61,442 bases of DNA from an uncultured Phocaeicola sp. (GCA_948566455.1 CAOYQO010000020.1:1-61442); one strand, 5' to 3'. Positions 1 through 9,515 are shown, counted from the stretch's first letter. The notes: generated by a model from the letters alone, not told the origin. Translations and numbers: made by a program.

Positions 1-55
1 AAACGCCTTTCCGGTCTGCATCAAATGGTAGTTTGCCGTTACTATGCAAGTAATT

Positions 56-1069
56 TCACCTCAACGAAGTACCATACAGCATATTAAATCTGCCATCTTT
101 CCTCTTTTTACTTTTCTTCACCAAGGAAATCACTTGCCTGTTTATTCTGTCTATCACCTCCGCATCAAACGGTTTCAGATAAGTCATCGTCACCCGAATG
201 GACGAGTGCCCCAACGACTGGCTTATCAGTCCCACAGGTACACCATTATGATAAGCAAGTGTAGCCCATGTATGCCTTGCGGTGTATGAACTTACGGAAA
301 CACCGGGCAATAACTGCTTCATCAACCGCGCCAACTCCCGGTTGAAATGCCGTAATGTTTCTTGATAACGGTGGTGATGTTCCTCCATGAACAAGCCACC
401 ATGCAGCAACGGGAACAGATACTCTGAATCCGTCTTGTCCCTGTACTTCTGCAACAGCCTCATCGCATCGGGCGGCACATCCACCACCATCAGTTTCCCC
501 GTCTTGTGCCGACGGTAAGTGATGCGCCTATTTCTCAAATCCGACTTCCGCAAGTGTGCCAGGTCGATGAACGGCATACCGCGCAACATGAACATCAGCA
601 GGAAGTAGGTAAGCACTTGCTGTTGACGCAGTGTCAGCACACTAAAGTCCGTATTCCTGAGTTGCTCCATCTGCTCGGCCGTTAGCGCCCGCTTGGTACG
701 CGACTCCACTTTCGTATAAACATCCTTGAACAGCACCGGATTGTACCCCTCTATGCCCGGTGACATCCAGCGATTGTACACCGCCTGCAGCGTACGCATG
801 TAAGTGGAGATCGTGTTCGGACTGGACTGTTGTCCAGCCAACCAGTCCTCATACTCTTTCAGCCTCTCCGGGGTGAAAATCTCCTGCATGGACAGGGAAG
901 CAGTGGTGTTTTTCGGATATCTTTCCTCTGCACAAAACTTCTCATAGGAACGCAGCGTGCAAGCATAAACATGCATTGCCGGGAACTTTCCTTCCCGCTT
1001 CAGCATCCCGATAACTTCCGGCATGTAGAGCCGTAAGTCATCTTTCGCATTTTTTCTTTCTACATTCAT
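56..1069 (-). CDS. Tyrosine site-specific recombinase
   Basis: A 337-aa phage-integrase-family enzyme that would cut and rejoin DNA at specific sites. An N-terminal SAM-like core-binding domain (about 10-110) precedes the catalytic domain. Visible catalytic residues are R163 (MLRGMPF), the lysine of HKTGK (about 189-192), R265 in SYTARHTWAT, H288 (LGHSS) and the nucleophile Y297 (TMTYLK). The first His of the usual HxxR box is Tyr262, a common variant in Bacteroidetes recombinases. There is no Arm-type N-terminal domain, so it resembles the Bacteroides family that includes invertases and small-element integrases. No relaxase or other mobility gene lies beside it, so it may act on a local invertible site; I saw no convincing inverted-repeat pair in the flanks. 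Function call is firm, substrate unknown. Confidence 0.9.
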   Translation of the reverse strand: MNVERKNAKDDLRLYMPEVIGMLKREGKFPAMHVYACTLRSYEKFCAEERYPKNTTASLSMQEIFTPERLKEYEDWLAGQQSSPNTISTYMRTLQAVYNRWMSPGIEGYNPVLFKDVYTKVESRTKRALTAEQMEQLRNTDFSVLTLRQQQVLTYFLLMFMLRGMPFIDLAHLRKSDLRNRRITYRRHKTGKLMVVDVPPDAMRLLQKYRDKTDSEYLFPLLHGGLFMEEHHHRYQETLRHFNRELARLMKQLLPGVSVSSYTARHTWATLAYHNGVPVGLISQSLGHSSIRVTMTYLKPFDAEVIDRINRQVISLVKKSKKRKDGRFNMLYGTSLR

Positions 1070-1135
1070 AAAGCATTGATTTTAATTACATGATTCAAAA
1101 AACTGCTTGTACCACAGAACGTACGTGCAGTAGTA

Positions 1136-1243
1136 ATGTTTATGAGCGCCAAAGATAAAGCTAAAGGAATCCGACAAGAGAATATTTATAAATTATACGA
1201 ATCAGGTATTGAATTTGATTTATCACGGAAAAGAAAGAGTTAA
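1136..1243 (+). CDS. Possible short ORF or coding remnant
   Basis: A 35-codon open frame starting ATG TTT ATG and ending TAA in the otherwise empty 1070-1378 gap. It encodes a charged peptide (KDKAKGIRQENIYKLY, then FDLSRKRKS) whose composition looks protein-like. No convincing ribosome-binding site is seen. It could be the tail of a gene destroyed by recombination next to the recombinase. I do not recognise it. Confidence 0.2.
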   Translation: MFMSAKDKAKGIRQENIYKLYESGIEFDLSRKRKS

Positions 1244-1378
1244 TTCAACCCCTGATTCTCATAAATTGTGAAATAGTAGTAATTCTTTCCCTCCCCGTTG
1301 AACTAATGCCTTGTACACTCTGTTCTCTGACCAAAATAGAACATTAATTTAGTTTTTAACCATTAAACCTGTTTAATT

Positions 1379-1675
1379 ATGACATGTAAAGATTCTCACT
1401 TTTTGATTGGCCTTGGAATAGGTTCAATCTTTGGAGCACTGGCTTATGGCTTTGCCCGCAGTGCAAGAGCAAAAAAAATGAAAGCAGAAGTATTCGATGC
1501 CCTGCACAGAATTGAAGGACATACCGAATGCCTGATTGAATCTGCTAAAGAAAAGGCATTGTATGCCGGAGAAAAAGTTGCTGACAAAGTAGCCAATGAA
1601 ACGTCTGTCATTGCTGAAAAAGCCAATGACATCAAAGGCAAAGTGCACTCTATGGCTGATGAAGCTAAGAAGTAA
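1379..1675 (+). CDS. YtxH-like small membrane protein
   Basis: A 98-aa protein with one N-terminal glycine-rich transmembrane helix (FLIGLGIGSIFGALAYGFA), a basic stop-transfer patch (RSARAKKMK), and a long amphipathic Lys/Glu/Ala-rich helical tail (AKEKALYAGEKVADKVA). This layout is that of YtxH/DUF6132-type envelope-stress or gas-vesicle-like small proteins; the exact role is unknown. The start ATG follows an A/T-rich leader (TTTAATTATG). It stands alone and ends in a strong terminator. Being real is likely from composition and position; function is only a family guess. Confidence 0.6.
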   Translation: MTCKDSHFLIGLGIGSIFGALAYGFARSARAKKMKAEVFDALHRIEGHTECLIESAKEKALYAGEKVADKVANETSVIAEKANDIKGKVHSMADEAKK

Positions 1676-1694
1676 TCAATCTGTTCATTATTGC

Positions 1695-1741
1695 AAAAAC
1701 AGAGGGAGGCGGAGGATCATACCTACACTCTCTCTGTTTTT
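1695..1741 (+). terminator. Rho-independent terminator after the YtxH-like gene
   Basis: AAAAACAGAGGGA pairs with TCTCTCTGTTTTT across a short loop and runs into T residues. Because both arms carry A/T tracts it can serve both converging genes (the plus-strand 98-aa gene and the minus-strand MutS-like gene). Confidence 0.75.
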
Positions 1742-1743
1742 CA

Positions 1744-3246
1744 TTATATACTTGTGATTGAATGAGCCTCACTCACCAATGAAGCCGGATAATCGCAAAT
1801 CTCCAATATCTTAATTGCATTATGCTCGGTCGCAACTCCGCGCTTCAACTTGTAATCGAAAGACAGGATACCATCTTTCACCGACTCGCTGAAATAGTAT
1901 AATTCGTATTCATCTTCCAGCATATCGGCCAGTTCTAGATCGTGCGTAGATACAAATACCACATTATCACTTTTCACCAGCCAGGAAAGCACAGCTTTTG
2001 AAATCGCTATCCGCTCCTTGGTATTGGTTCCTCTGAACAATTCATCAAGCAGGAAGAGATAATTCCCATGACCGCTTTCATCTACGAAATTCTTGATAGT
2101 CGTCACTTCCTGCATAAAGTAACTCTTATTCTCCATCAAGTTATCTCCCTGGTGGATGGAAGATAGAAGAGAAATTCCGGTATTTATCTCAAAGACTTCT
2201 GCGAAACAGGTATGAAGTGCTTTCGCTGCCAACAGATTCACTCCTATCGTACGCATGAAACAGGTCTTACCTGCCATATTCGAACCGGTTATCAATGCCG
2301 ATTTCTCATGTAGTACCATATCGTTCGGAATACAGTTTTCTATCAGAGGATGATACACAGCCTGTGTACGCAATCGCTCCCCTGCCCTGTTATCTCCCGG
2401 CAGACAATAATAAGGTAGCTCCTCCCTCAAGATGGCAACAGACAAAATGGAATCCAGAAAACCTATGAAGCGGTAAACATTGTGAATAGCCGTCGCCTTC
2501 TCCTTCAACAGATGAAAAGTTCTGCCTACCGCATACGCCTCGTGGAGAAAGAATACCCGGATTAATTCCGCTACCATATAAAACATAATAGCCATGTCGT
2601 TATCCAGACTGAGGTTGAAACGGAAATAAGAGATATACTTCTTCAGCCCCTCTACAGCCTTCAGGTCATTCGTGATAGAAGGATCTACAGAGACAAACTC
2701 CTTGTTCTGCGCCAGCTTTCCCGCCTGTCTTATCATTTTCAGAAGTTGAGGTATGGAGAAAAAGTATCTCTGGATTTTCGCCTTATTACGATAGTGCAAC
2801 ACTGCATTCGCCACAAATGAAAAAACAAATAAAGTAAGAAACACTCCCGAATGAGTGAGCAGCATCAGAGCCAGAAACAGCAAAGGCAGAAACCGGCAGA
2901 CATTAATAAGAGCCATCTCCTTGGCACCAATCCCTGTATTATCATTTTCCAGAATGGATACGATGGAATAAGCATCCGGTTTATCCAGTTCTTTCAGTGT
3001 ATTGCTTAAAAGAGTACGCAACCCCGTATGAGTTGCCAATGAAGACAGAAGTGCTTCCTGCTTTTCCATGCCGGAGGTTTTATCCGATAGCAGAAGATAA
3101 TACAAATACTGCCTGCCTATGCTGGAATGACAATAATCTATTTCGGCAAACAGGTCATCCAGATTCAGGTCGTCAATGCTGTTAGCAGATAAACCGGTTT
3201 CGCCTTCGGCATTCCTATAAAGGAAATAGTTCGCAATTTCGGACAT
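1744..3246 (-). CDS. MutS-related ATPase with membrane segments
   Basis: A 500-aa protein carrying the MutS ATPase (MutS_V) domain at its C-terminus: Walker A ITGSNMAGKT and Walker B FLLDELFRGTN, followed by the dimer signature (VFVSTHDLELADML). It lacks the MutS mismatch-recognition domain I and connector of mismatch-repair MutS. Instead it has a hydrophobic hairpin (PLLFLALMLLTHSG, FLTLFVFSFVANAVL). It belongs to the short MutS-family proteins common in Bacteroidetes whose role is unknown; mismatch repair should not be assumed. The open frame extends to 3498, but that part lies on top of the VOC gene, so I start at MSEIANYFLY (3246), 37 bases after the VOC stop. It may be co-transcribed with the VOC gene. 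Confidence 0.8.
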   Translation of the reverse strand: MSEIANYFLYRNAEGETGLSANSIDDLNLDDLFAEIDYCHSSIGRQYLYYLLLSDKTSGMEKQEALLSSLATHTGLRTLLSNTLKELDKPDAYSIVSILENDNTGIGAKEMALINVCRFLPLLFLALMLLTHSGVFLTLFVFSFVANAVLHYRNKAKIQRYFFSIPQLLKMIRQAGKLAQNKEFVSVDPSITNDLKAVEGLKKYISYFRFNLSLDNDMAIMFYMVAELIRVFFLHEAYAVGRTFHLLKEKATAIHNVYRFIGFLDSILSVAILREELPYYCLPGDNRAGERLRTQAVYHPLIENCIPNDMVLHEKSALITGSNMAGKTCFMRTIGVNLLAAKALHTCFAEVFEINTGISLLSSIHQGDNLMENKSYFMQEVTTIKNFVDESGHGNYLFLLDELFRGTNTKERIAISKAVLSWLVKSDNVVFVSTHDLELADMLEDEYELYYFSESVKDGILSFDYKLKRGVATEHNAIKILEICDYPASLVSEAHSITSI

Positions 3247-3283
3247 GGTATATTCTTTATTGTTCAGTAACTGTTTTGTGTAT

Positions 3284-3676
3284 TTATTCAGCCTCTTCCG
3301 TATCAAGGCAGAAAGGATGTCCTGCCGGATCAAACATCGTTCGTGAAGTCCTGAAGTACTGCTCATCTGCCTGCCGGGCTCCCAACTGAATGGCATAAAC
3401 CACAGCCTCCTCCAGATTTTCCACATAGAAATCAAGATGAAGCATTTGTCCCTGCTTACCTTCTTTCCAAGGCCATACAGGTGGCTGGTACTCTTCAATC
3501 TCCTGAAACGCCATCACCATACCGGATGGAGAAGTGATAGCCGCCCAACCATTCGCACGCTGATGTGTCAGCTTCCACCCCAGCAGTTTACTGTAAAACT
3601 CTGCTAAAACTCCTGCATCTTTACAGTCAACCACTATATTCATCTTATAGACTAAAGATTTCACATTTGATGTCAT
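3284..3676 (-). CDS. VOC-family (glyoxalase/bleomycin-resistance fold) protein
   Basis: About 130 aa with two beta-alpha-beta-beta-beta halves typical of the vicinal oxygen chelate superfamily: KMNIVVDCKDAGVLAEFYSK opens the first half and MLHLDFYVENLEEAVVYA the second, ending in DPAGHPFCLDTEE. Such proteins bind a metal and act as glyoxalases, dioxygenases or antibiotic-binding proteins; the substrate cannot be read here. The frame is open to 3697, but MTSNVKSL (3676) is a reasonable start. It sits just upstream of the MutS-like gene on the same strand. Confidence 0.75.
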   Translation of the reverse strand: MTSNVKSLVYKMNIVVDCKDAGVLAEFYSKLLGWKLTHQRANGWAAITSPSGMVMAFQEIEEYQPPVWPWKEGKQGQMLHLDFYVENLEEAVVYAIQLGARQADEQYFRTSRTMFDPAGHPFCLDTEEAE

Positions 3677-3782
3677 AAAGCCCTGTTTTATAATCAATTT
3701 ATTGAGTAAACAACGGGAGATCCGGACTTCTACATCCGAACCTCCCTATTCTATACTCCTATCTACAAATACAAGTTTTACT

Positions 3783-5285
3783 TTATCCGCAATGGAAATA
3801 CTTATTAACCAGTTTCAGCATTTCCTCCTGATTGTCACGTACTTCACTACGTAAAGTACGATCTTCATAGGAACGCAATTTACTGATAATTCCATCGACC
3901 ATTGCAGAACTAAATACATGATACTGTTCGAAAATAGCACGCTGTTTTTCCAGGCAATCGGCAGAAGCGGCACAGCTATCAGGGAGTTGAGCCAATTGTT
4001 TCAGTTTATCCTCATTTTCCTTCTTATGAATATTCACATTCACATAGGTCTTTTCCGCAATCTCCAAAGCATTTTCAATTTCAAAACCATGACGGCATGC
4101 TACGGCCAATCCGGCTATCAGTTGGTACAAATCGGCAGAACCGTCCGGAGAGCGCATTTCCACAGTTTGTTTCTGTGTAGTATCATAGTGGCTGGGAGCT
4201 TCCAATGGATTAGCCAGCATACACATATCTGTCTTTGCCGACCATCCAAGCGGAACACGTACCAATACGGAACGGTTACGGTCACCCCAGCAAATATTTG
4301 TCGGAGCTTCCTGATGCGGCACCAAACGGAAATAAGAAGTAGGATTCGTATTACCAAAAGCTGTAATGGAAGGTGCAAGCTCCATCATTCCCGCAATAGC
4401 TTTACGGGCAGTTTCAGAAAGTACGCCATCTTTCAACATCTGGTTTTGACCGTCTTTCATAATACGCATATGGATATGCAATCCTGAACCGGCCTTTCCA
4501 GCAGTAATTTTCGGAGCAAACGTAATGTCATACCCATATTGATAGGCCAGATTACGGATAACCCATTTCGCAATCATCAACTGATCGGCAGCCAGGTCGG
4601 CACGTACCGGTAAGAATTCAATTTCATTTTGCTCATAGATTTTACCGTCAAGCGTGAAGTTACCTACCTCGGAATGCCCGTATTTGATCTGTCCGCCCGC
4701 CTTTGCAATATGCAGCATACAGTCGGTACGGAAATCATTGAACTTGGCATAAGGAGCAGATTCATGATAGCCACGTTGATCAGTGGCAGGGAACAGTCCA
4801 CTATCTTCTGATATCACATAATATTCCAATTCGCCCATAGCCTGGAATTCCATTCCGGTTACATCAGTAAAGGCTTTGCAAGCTTTACGCAACGTATATT
4901 CCGGTGAGCTTTCCAGAAGTTCGCCATCTTTATTGAAGTAAGAGCAAAGCATGGAAAGTGTTGTGGTTTCAGCAAAAGGATCAATAAAGGCTGTGCAAAA
5001 ACGCGGCACTACATACAAGTCGCTACTGCCCGCTTCAATAAATGGGAAAAGGCTTGATCCGTCTACACGCTCACCACAAGTCAGTATGGCATCAAGGTAA
5101 GCAGCGTCGTTAATGACAAAATTCAATGTTTTCAGTCGCCCGTCTGCAGCGGGATACATGAAGTTCACCATGCGAATATCGTTCTCCTTGATATAAGAAA
5201 TAATGTCTGCTTTCGTAAATTCGGAAGCCGGTTTTTGAAGAGCAGCCACCAGTTGGTTGGCACTCATCGATAGTTCATGATTCAT
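3783..5285 (-). CDS. Glutamine synthetase, catalytic-domain family (GS-I-like)
   Basis: A 500-aa enzyme predicted to make glutamine from glutamate, ammonia and ATP, or to gamma-glutamylate a related amine. Conserved blocks are in order: ERVDGSSLFPF (N-terminal beta-grasp), GELEYY (metal-binding Glu), KAGSGLHIHM (ATP/glutamate binding), SYFRLVPHQEAPTNICWGDR with NRSVLVRVP, and MRSPDGSADLYQ. The length fits the GS-I-like group. I see no clear adenylylation-site tyrosine motif of enterobacterial GS-I. It is monocistronic with a leader of about 60 bases (start codon followed upstream by TTAAAAAACAACCAACGT). Bacteroides also carry a large GS-III; this would be the smaller paralogue. Confidence 0.85.
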   Translation of the reverse strand: MNHELSMSANQLVAALQKPASEFTKADIISYIKENDIRMVNFMYPAADGRLKTLNFVINDAAYLDAILTCGERVDGSSLFPFIEAGSSDLYVVPRFCTAFIDPFAETTTLSMLCSYFNKDGELLESSPEYTLRKACKAFTDVTGMEFQAMGELEYYVISEDSGLFPATDQRGYHESAPYAKFNDFRTDCMLHIAKAGGQIKYGHSEVGNFTLDGKIYEQNEIEFLPVRADLAADQLMIAKWVIRNLAYQYGYDITFAPKITAGKAGSGLHIHMRIMKDGQNQMLKDGVLSETARKAIAGMMELAPSITAFGNTNPTSYFRLVPHQEAPTNICWGDRNRSVLVRVPLGWSAKTDMCMLANPLEAPSHYDTTQKQTVEMRSPDGSADLYQLIAGLAVACRHGFEIENALEIAEKTYVNVNIHKKENEDKLKQLAQLPDSCAASADCLEKQRAIFEQYHVFSSAMVDGIISKLRSYEDRTLRSEVRDNQEEMLKLVNKYFHCG

Positions 5286-5495
5286 ACGTTGGTTGTTTTT
5301 TAAGTTATTGTATGGTTAACAATGTGTTGTCATGCAATGATTCCCCACAAAGATAATATTTTATAATAACTTCAATATATATGATACTCAAAAAAAGAAA
5401 TAGAATGAAGGTTTGGCAAAAAGTGATGAGATAAACTATTTGTATATCCGGGTTGTTATAATAAGAAAAGTTATAGGGAATAGTAACCCGGACTA

Positions 5496-6500
5496 CTATT
5501 CCTTTTTTCCGTCATATCCCCACTTTACATAAATAGCACCCCAGGCAAACCCTGCCCCAAATGCAGTAAAGATGAGGTTATCGCCTTTCTTTAGCTTATC
5601 TTCAAAATCCCAGATACAAAGCGGAAGTGTGGCAGCACTCGTATTACCATAACGCTCGATATTAACCATCACTTTCTCGGTTGGAATCTCCAAGCGTTGC
5701 GTTACAGCAGTGATAATGCGCTGATTGGCCTGGTGTGGAATTACCCAGTCAATATCGTCTTTACTTAAATGGTTTCTTTCAATGACAGCTTCACAAGCAT
5801 TAGCCATATTGGCTACGGCATATTTGAAAACCGTACGCCCTTCCTGATAAATGTAATGCATATGATTTTCCAGCGTATAATACGAAGGAGTACATACAGA
5901 ACCACCTGCTTTAATATGTAGGAAAGGCAGTCCCTTACCATCTGTTCTCAGCACTGAATCCATTACACCTAAATCTTCCGTAGTAGGTTCCAGCATAAAG
6001 GCTGCCGCACCATCACCGAAAATGGGACAAGTGGCACGATCCGTATAATTTATGATTGAAGACATTTTCTCAGCTCCTACTACGATAATCTTCTTGTAGT
6101 TTCCCGAGCGAATAAAGTTTGCTCCCGTCTCCAGTGCATACAGGAAACCGCTGCAAACCGCCTGTACATCGAAAGCAAAAGCACGTTTCAATCCCAGTCG
6201 CTCACACAGAATGGAGGCTGTAGAAGGTAAACGATAGTCAGGAGTGGTAGTAGCTACAATCACCAGATCAATTTCATCCGGTTGAGAATTCGTACGTTGC
6301 ATTAACTGTTTGGCAGCCTTGCGGGCCATATACGAAGTTCCCAGTCCCTCTTCATGCAAAATACGTCTTTCCTTTATGCCTATACGTCCCATAATCCATT
6401 CATCGGTGGTATCGACCATTTTGGAAATCTCATCATTGGTCAGGATATAATCGGGTACATATCCTCCGACTCCTGTAATTACTGCGTTTATTTTCTCCAT
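5496..6500 (-). CDS. fabH: Beta-ketoacyl-ACP synthase III (FabH-type)
   Basis: A 334-aa cytoplasmic thiolase-fold enzyme that condenses acetyl-CoA (or another primer) with malonyl-ACP to start fatty-acid synthesis. The catalytic triad is complete: C116 in VQAVCSGFLYAL, H256 in VIPHQAN, N286 in RYGNTSAA. The N-terminal GVGGYVPDYILTN and the C-terminal FGAGFAWGAIYVKW are standard. It stands alone rather than beside plsX/rpmF, where Bacteroidetes usually keep one fabH. It could therefore be a second paralogue for a branched or alternative primer; this is inference. Confidence 0.9.
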   Translation of the reverse strand: MEKINAVITGVGGYVPDYILTNDEISKMVDTTDEWIMGRIGIKERRILHEEGLGTSYMARKAAKQLMQRTNSQPDEIDLVIVATTTPDYRLPSTASILCERLGLKRAFAFDVQAVCSGFLYALETGANFIRSGNYKKIIVVGAEKMSSIINYTDRATCPIFGDGAAAFMLEPTTEDLGVMDSVLRTDGKGLPFLHIKAGGSVCTPSYYTLENHMHYIYQEGRTVFKYAVANMANACEAVIERNHLSKDDIDWVIPHQANQRIITAVTQRLEIPTEKVMVNIERYGNTSAATLPLCIWDFEDKLKKGDNLIFTAFGAGFAWGAIYVKWGYDGKKE

Positions 6501-6672
6501 AAACTCTACCTAGTTTAGTAAATTCTGATTATAGGGACAATTATATATAAGTGATACTTAAGAAAATGCGGGCGCAAATATACAGAAAAGACTATGAATT
6601 CCAAGAATTGGCCAAAAACACTTTGGTCTTTTACCAATGAAAAGGAATAATTGACCAAAATTTCGTTGAATA

Positions 6673-7329
6673 TTATTTCTTAATCCAAATATTAACGATT
6701 TCTGAGATAAACATTTGATGTTTGGAAGGTTCGTTTTTATAAGCTTCTTCCATAATTTTTGATTTATAAGGTTCGGTCAGGTTGGCATAGTCCAACTCCT
6801 GAACAAACATTTTTTTGCACTCAATAATCATTCGTGCTTCTTCAAAGCTCATTAATCCTGAAGGAGTTTCCAGAGAAGTAAGTCCGGCCTCTTTCACCTT
6901 ATCCGTATTCCTTCCTGACATTGTACCGCATATACGCAGGGCATTGCGATATTTTTCATTAAAGAAGCTGAGGGTGAAACTCTCATGCTGTTGGAGGAAT
7001 TGATAAGTATAGCGGGTATCGCGTATAAAAATAAAGGTAGAAGGACGTTCCCAAATGTATCCCATACCACCCCAACTGGCAGTCATTGTATTGAAAGAGT
7101 TTTCATCGCCTGCCGTTACAAGCATCCACTCTTTACCAATCAGCTGAATCACATTGTCGGGCAAATCGGAGGCTTCAAGTTTATCGTAACGAGATTGCCA
7201 ATCAGTAGAGGTTACACCACTTTCGGAGGATTCGGAAGTTTGATCATTTACCTTCTTATCACTGGGATTCGTGCAAGATGCAAGGAATAAGAAAAGACTG
7301 ATTACTGGTAATAAAATAGTTGTTTTCAT
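6673..7329 (-). CDS. Lipoprotein with flavin-reductase-like (FMN-binding split barrel) domain
   Basis: 218 aa. The N-terminus is a lipoprotein signal (LPVISLFLFLASC, lipobox Cys19) followed by a Ser/Thr-rich linker. From about residue 60 a flavin reductase-like split barrel follows (LVTAGDENSFNTMTASWGGMGY, ALRICGTMSGRNTDKVKEAG), which normally binds FMN and reduces flavin with NAD(P)H. A lipidated, periplasm-facing member lacks ready NAD(P)H, so it may be electron-fed otherwise or simply bind flavin. It lies 53 bases downstream of the TPR/AraC regulator and could be the last gene of the TonB operon. Confidence 0.75.
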   Translation of the reverse strand: MKTTILLPVISLFLFLASCTNPSDKKVNDQTSESSESGVTSTDWQSRYDKLEASDLPDNVIQLIGKEWMLVTAGDENSFNTMTASWGGMGYIWERPSTFIFIRDTRYTYQFLQQHESFTLSFFNEKYRNALRICGTMSGRNTDKVKEAGLTSLETPSGLMSFEEARMIIECKKMFVQELDYANLTEPYKSKIMEEAYKNEPSKHQMFISEIVNIWIKK

Positions 7330-7382
7330 TGATATAGGATAATTAAGTTATGAATCATTTAGTGTGCTCAAAGATAATCAAT

Positions 7383-9278
7383 TTACTGAAAAGCCTTCTC
7401 TACTTTAGGAAGTGTTTGTTCAATAAGAAGTTTATTCATAAATTCACTTGGACTCATGTTATGACACCTCTTAAAGTTCCGAACAAAAGTACCAGTGGTT
7501 GCATAACCACACTGCTCCGGCAAATCTTTAAGGGCAATTGAAGGATTTTCTCTCATCAGTTGTTCGGCATGCTGAATACGGAAATTATTCAGCCAAACAC
7601 TGAAGCCTTTATCACAGAATCTATTGATGCTAACCGATAAATAAGAACGATTCGTATTCAGTACATCAGCCAATGTCTCTATCGTAAGGTCACTTTTAAG
7701 GAAGTATTGTTCATCACGAACTTTATGTAAGGCTTGCCAGAATAAAAGTTCATATTGATCCATAGATACAGAATGTGATTCAGACGCATCCCCTTCATCG
7801 CATTTCTTAATCATTCCTTGAAGTCTATAATTTACGGCACCTTGTTTCTTCAACTTACGGTACATAGATATGGACTTGAATGTAGCTGCTACAGAAATTA
7901 CTAATAGAAAAATACAGATTGCAGCCACATGTGTATTTACTCTATTGGCATCTTCACTCTCATTTAATTCATGTTTCAATTCCTGAATCTTTAAACGCTC
8001 TGCATAATTCTTTTTATCGTTCTTTGCCTTAAATTCCAAATACGTTTGCAAAACAGAATCTCGTCGAGCTAATAAATCAAGAGCTTTTTCATATTGCTTA
8101 GTTTCACGGCAGAAAGAACTGAAATTGGTAAGAGCTTTTATTTGGAGCTCCATCCGAACGGGCGTTTTAACCCTCTCTTTCATTAAAGGTTCAACAATCA
8201 TATAATATTGACTTGCTTGTTGAATCTTACCTTTTTTCCACAATAAATCAGCAAACAAATAACAAGGAGATAAAAAACAATTAGGCAAGATGGCTTCTCT
8301 ACCTTGTTTTTGATAGTTCTTCGCTTTCTCTTTATAAGATTTCATAGCCCTATCCAAAAACACAAAAGCGGAATCTTCCTGTCCTTCTGGAATATAGGTT
8401 TCAGCCATCATACAGTTTAGAACAATCTTATCACCTCTTTCTGATAACAACCTTGCAGCTAAGTAAATACGTGCACTATCAGGCTTATTAAGCTCCATAT
8501 AACTTTTTACAACTTCATTCTGCATTGAAGGATTAAACGCTATTTCCGGTTTTATTTTGTTATAATATTCCAATGATTCCGAATAATACCCTGCTCCACA
8601 TAAATATTTTATCAACATAATACCAGAGACTTGTTGTAATTCTATGGATTTATGTTCTAATGCCAACTGGTATGCCTCCTTGTATAGTGGTAATGCATTT
8701 TCATAATCTTCCAACATTATAAAATGATTCGCTATAGTTAGAAGGCACTTGCCCACATCTTCCGGTCTATCAGCCTCACGATACTGTTTTAATAATTTAT
8801 ACCAAATAGGAAGAAATTCATCTTGATTCCCCCGTTCGTTAAGCAATAACGCTTTCATTTCATTCACTTGCCATTCTTCCTTCTGTGAAAGTGAATGATT
8901 GGCTTCTAACATTTCTATCCATTTAAGCCCCTCTAAATAAGCACCTGAAACTCCAAATCTATCCAAATTACTATAAATCGTCACTAATTGAAGTAAAATT
9001 TTCTTTCTATTTCCACCAGAACTTAAAGGTAAAACCTCTATTAAAAGTCGTTTCTGTTTTTGTATTCCATCTATCTCTTCTTCGTTTCTATACGATATTT
9101 TAATTATAGATGCTATTCTATCCTGATCTGACATTTTTTTGACCTCAGATAATAAAGAATCAAAAGAAACTGATAATATCGGCATCTTTGATAATTCTTC
9201 ATCCAAAACTTCTCTTTTACCTGAATTAGAACAAGCACTGCATAAGAACAGAAAAAGAAATAGATAGAAACTCTTCAC
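7383..9278 (-). CDS. TPR-containing membrane AraC-family regulator
   Basis: 631 aa. A lipobox-like signal (LFLFLCSACSNSG) leads into a long TPR-rich region (repeats such as ENALPLYKEAYQLALEHKS). A single membrane helix follows (AAICIFLLVISVAATF, about residue 450), then a cytoplasmic AraC/XylS DNA-binding domain at the C-terminus (LADVLNTNRSYLSVSINRF and LPEQCGYATTGTFVRNFKR). This is the Bacteroidetes one-component layout in which an outer sensor signals to a DNA-binding tail. It begins 9 bases after the ferredoxin gene, so it is probably co-transcribed with and regulates the TonB operon. Confidence 0.85.
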   Translation of the reverse strand: MKSFYLFLFLFLCSACSNSGKREVLDEELSKMPILSVSFDSLLSEVKKMSDQDRIASIIKISYRNEEEIDGIQKQKRLLIEVLPLSSGGNRKKILLQLVTIYSNLDRFGVSGAYLEGLKWIEMLEANHSLSQKEEWQVNEMKALLLNERGNQDEFLPIWYKLLKQYREADRPEDVGKCLLTIANHFIMLEDYENALPLYKEAYQLALEHKSIELQQVSGIMLIKYLCGAGYYSESLEYYNKIKPEIAFNPSMQNEVVKSYMELNKPDSARIYLAARLLSERGDKIVLNCMMAETYIPEGQEDSAFVFLDRAMKSYKEKAKNYQKQGREAILPNCFLSPCYLFADLLWKKGKIQQASQYYMIVEPLMKERVKTPVRMELQIKALTNFSSFCRETKQYEKALDLLARRDSVLQTYLEFKAKNDKKNYAERLKIQELKHELNESEDANRVNTHVAAICIFLLVISVAATFKSISMYRKLKKQGAVNYRLQGMIKKCDEGDASESHSVSMDQYELLFWQALHKVRDEQYFLKSDLTIETLADVLNTNRSYLSVSINRFCDKGFSVWLNNFRIQHAEQLMRENPSIALKDLPEQCGYATTGTFVRNFKRCHNMSPSEFMNKLLIEQTLPKVEKAFQ

Positions 9279-9287
9279 TTGGTATAA

Positions 9288-9515
9288 CTATCTAAAGGTT
9301 ATAGCCCTGAATGCACAAGCACTAGCACAATCTTCACACTCACTACAGTATCTTTCTTCTTTCATCTTAACCTTCTCATTTTCAATATAAAGAAGTCCCA
9401 AACTGCAAGCATCCACACACTCACCACATCCCGTACATTTGTCAATGTAAATAATCCATCTACCGACAGGTCCCGAACCTAAATTCCGGCCATCCAAATT
9501 TTCTTTCTTTTCCAT
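9288..9515 (-). CDS. 2[4Fe-4S] ferredoxin
   Basis: A 75-aa bacterial-type ferredoxin with two cluster motifs, CTGCGECVDAC and CSECEDCASAC, giving eight cysteines. There is no signal peptide, so it is cytoplasmic and would carry electrons at low potential. It lies between the DUF6850 barrel gene and the TPR/AraC gene on the same strand with short gaps, which is an unusual place for a ferredoxin and suggests a redox step linked to the receptor's substrate. Confidence 0.9.
   Translation of the reverse strand: MEKKENLDGRNLGSGPVGRWIIYIDKCTGCGECVDACSLGLLYIENEKVKMKEERYCSECEDCASACAFRAITFR

Noticed and set aside
3247..3498. N-terminal extension of the MutS-like frame
   Set aside because: It overlaps the VOC gene in another frame and reads as noise; MSEIANYF at 3246 has the right spacing.
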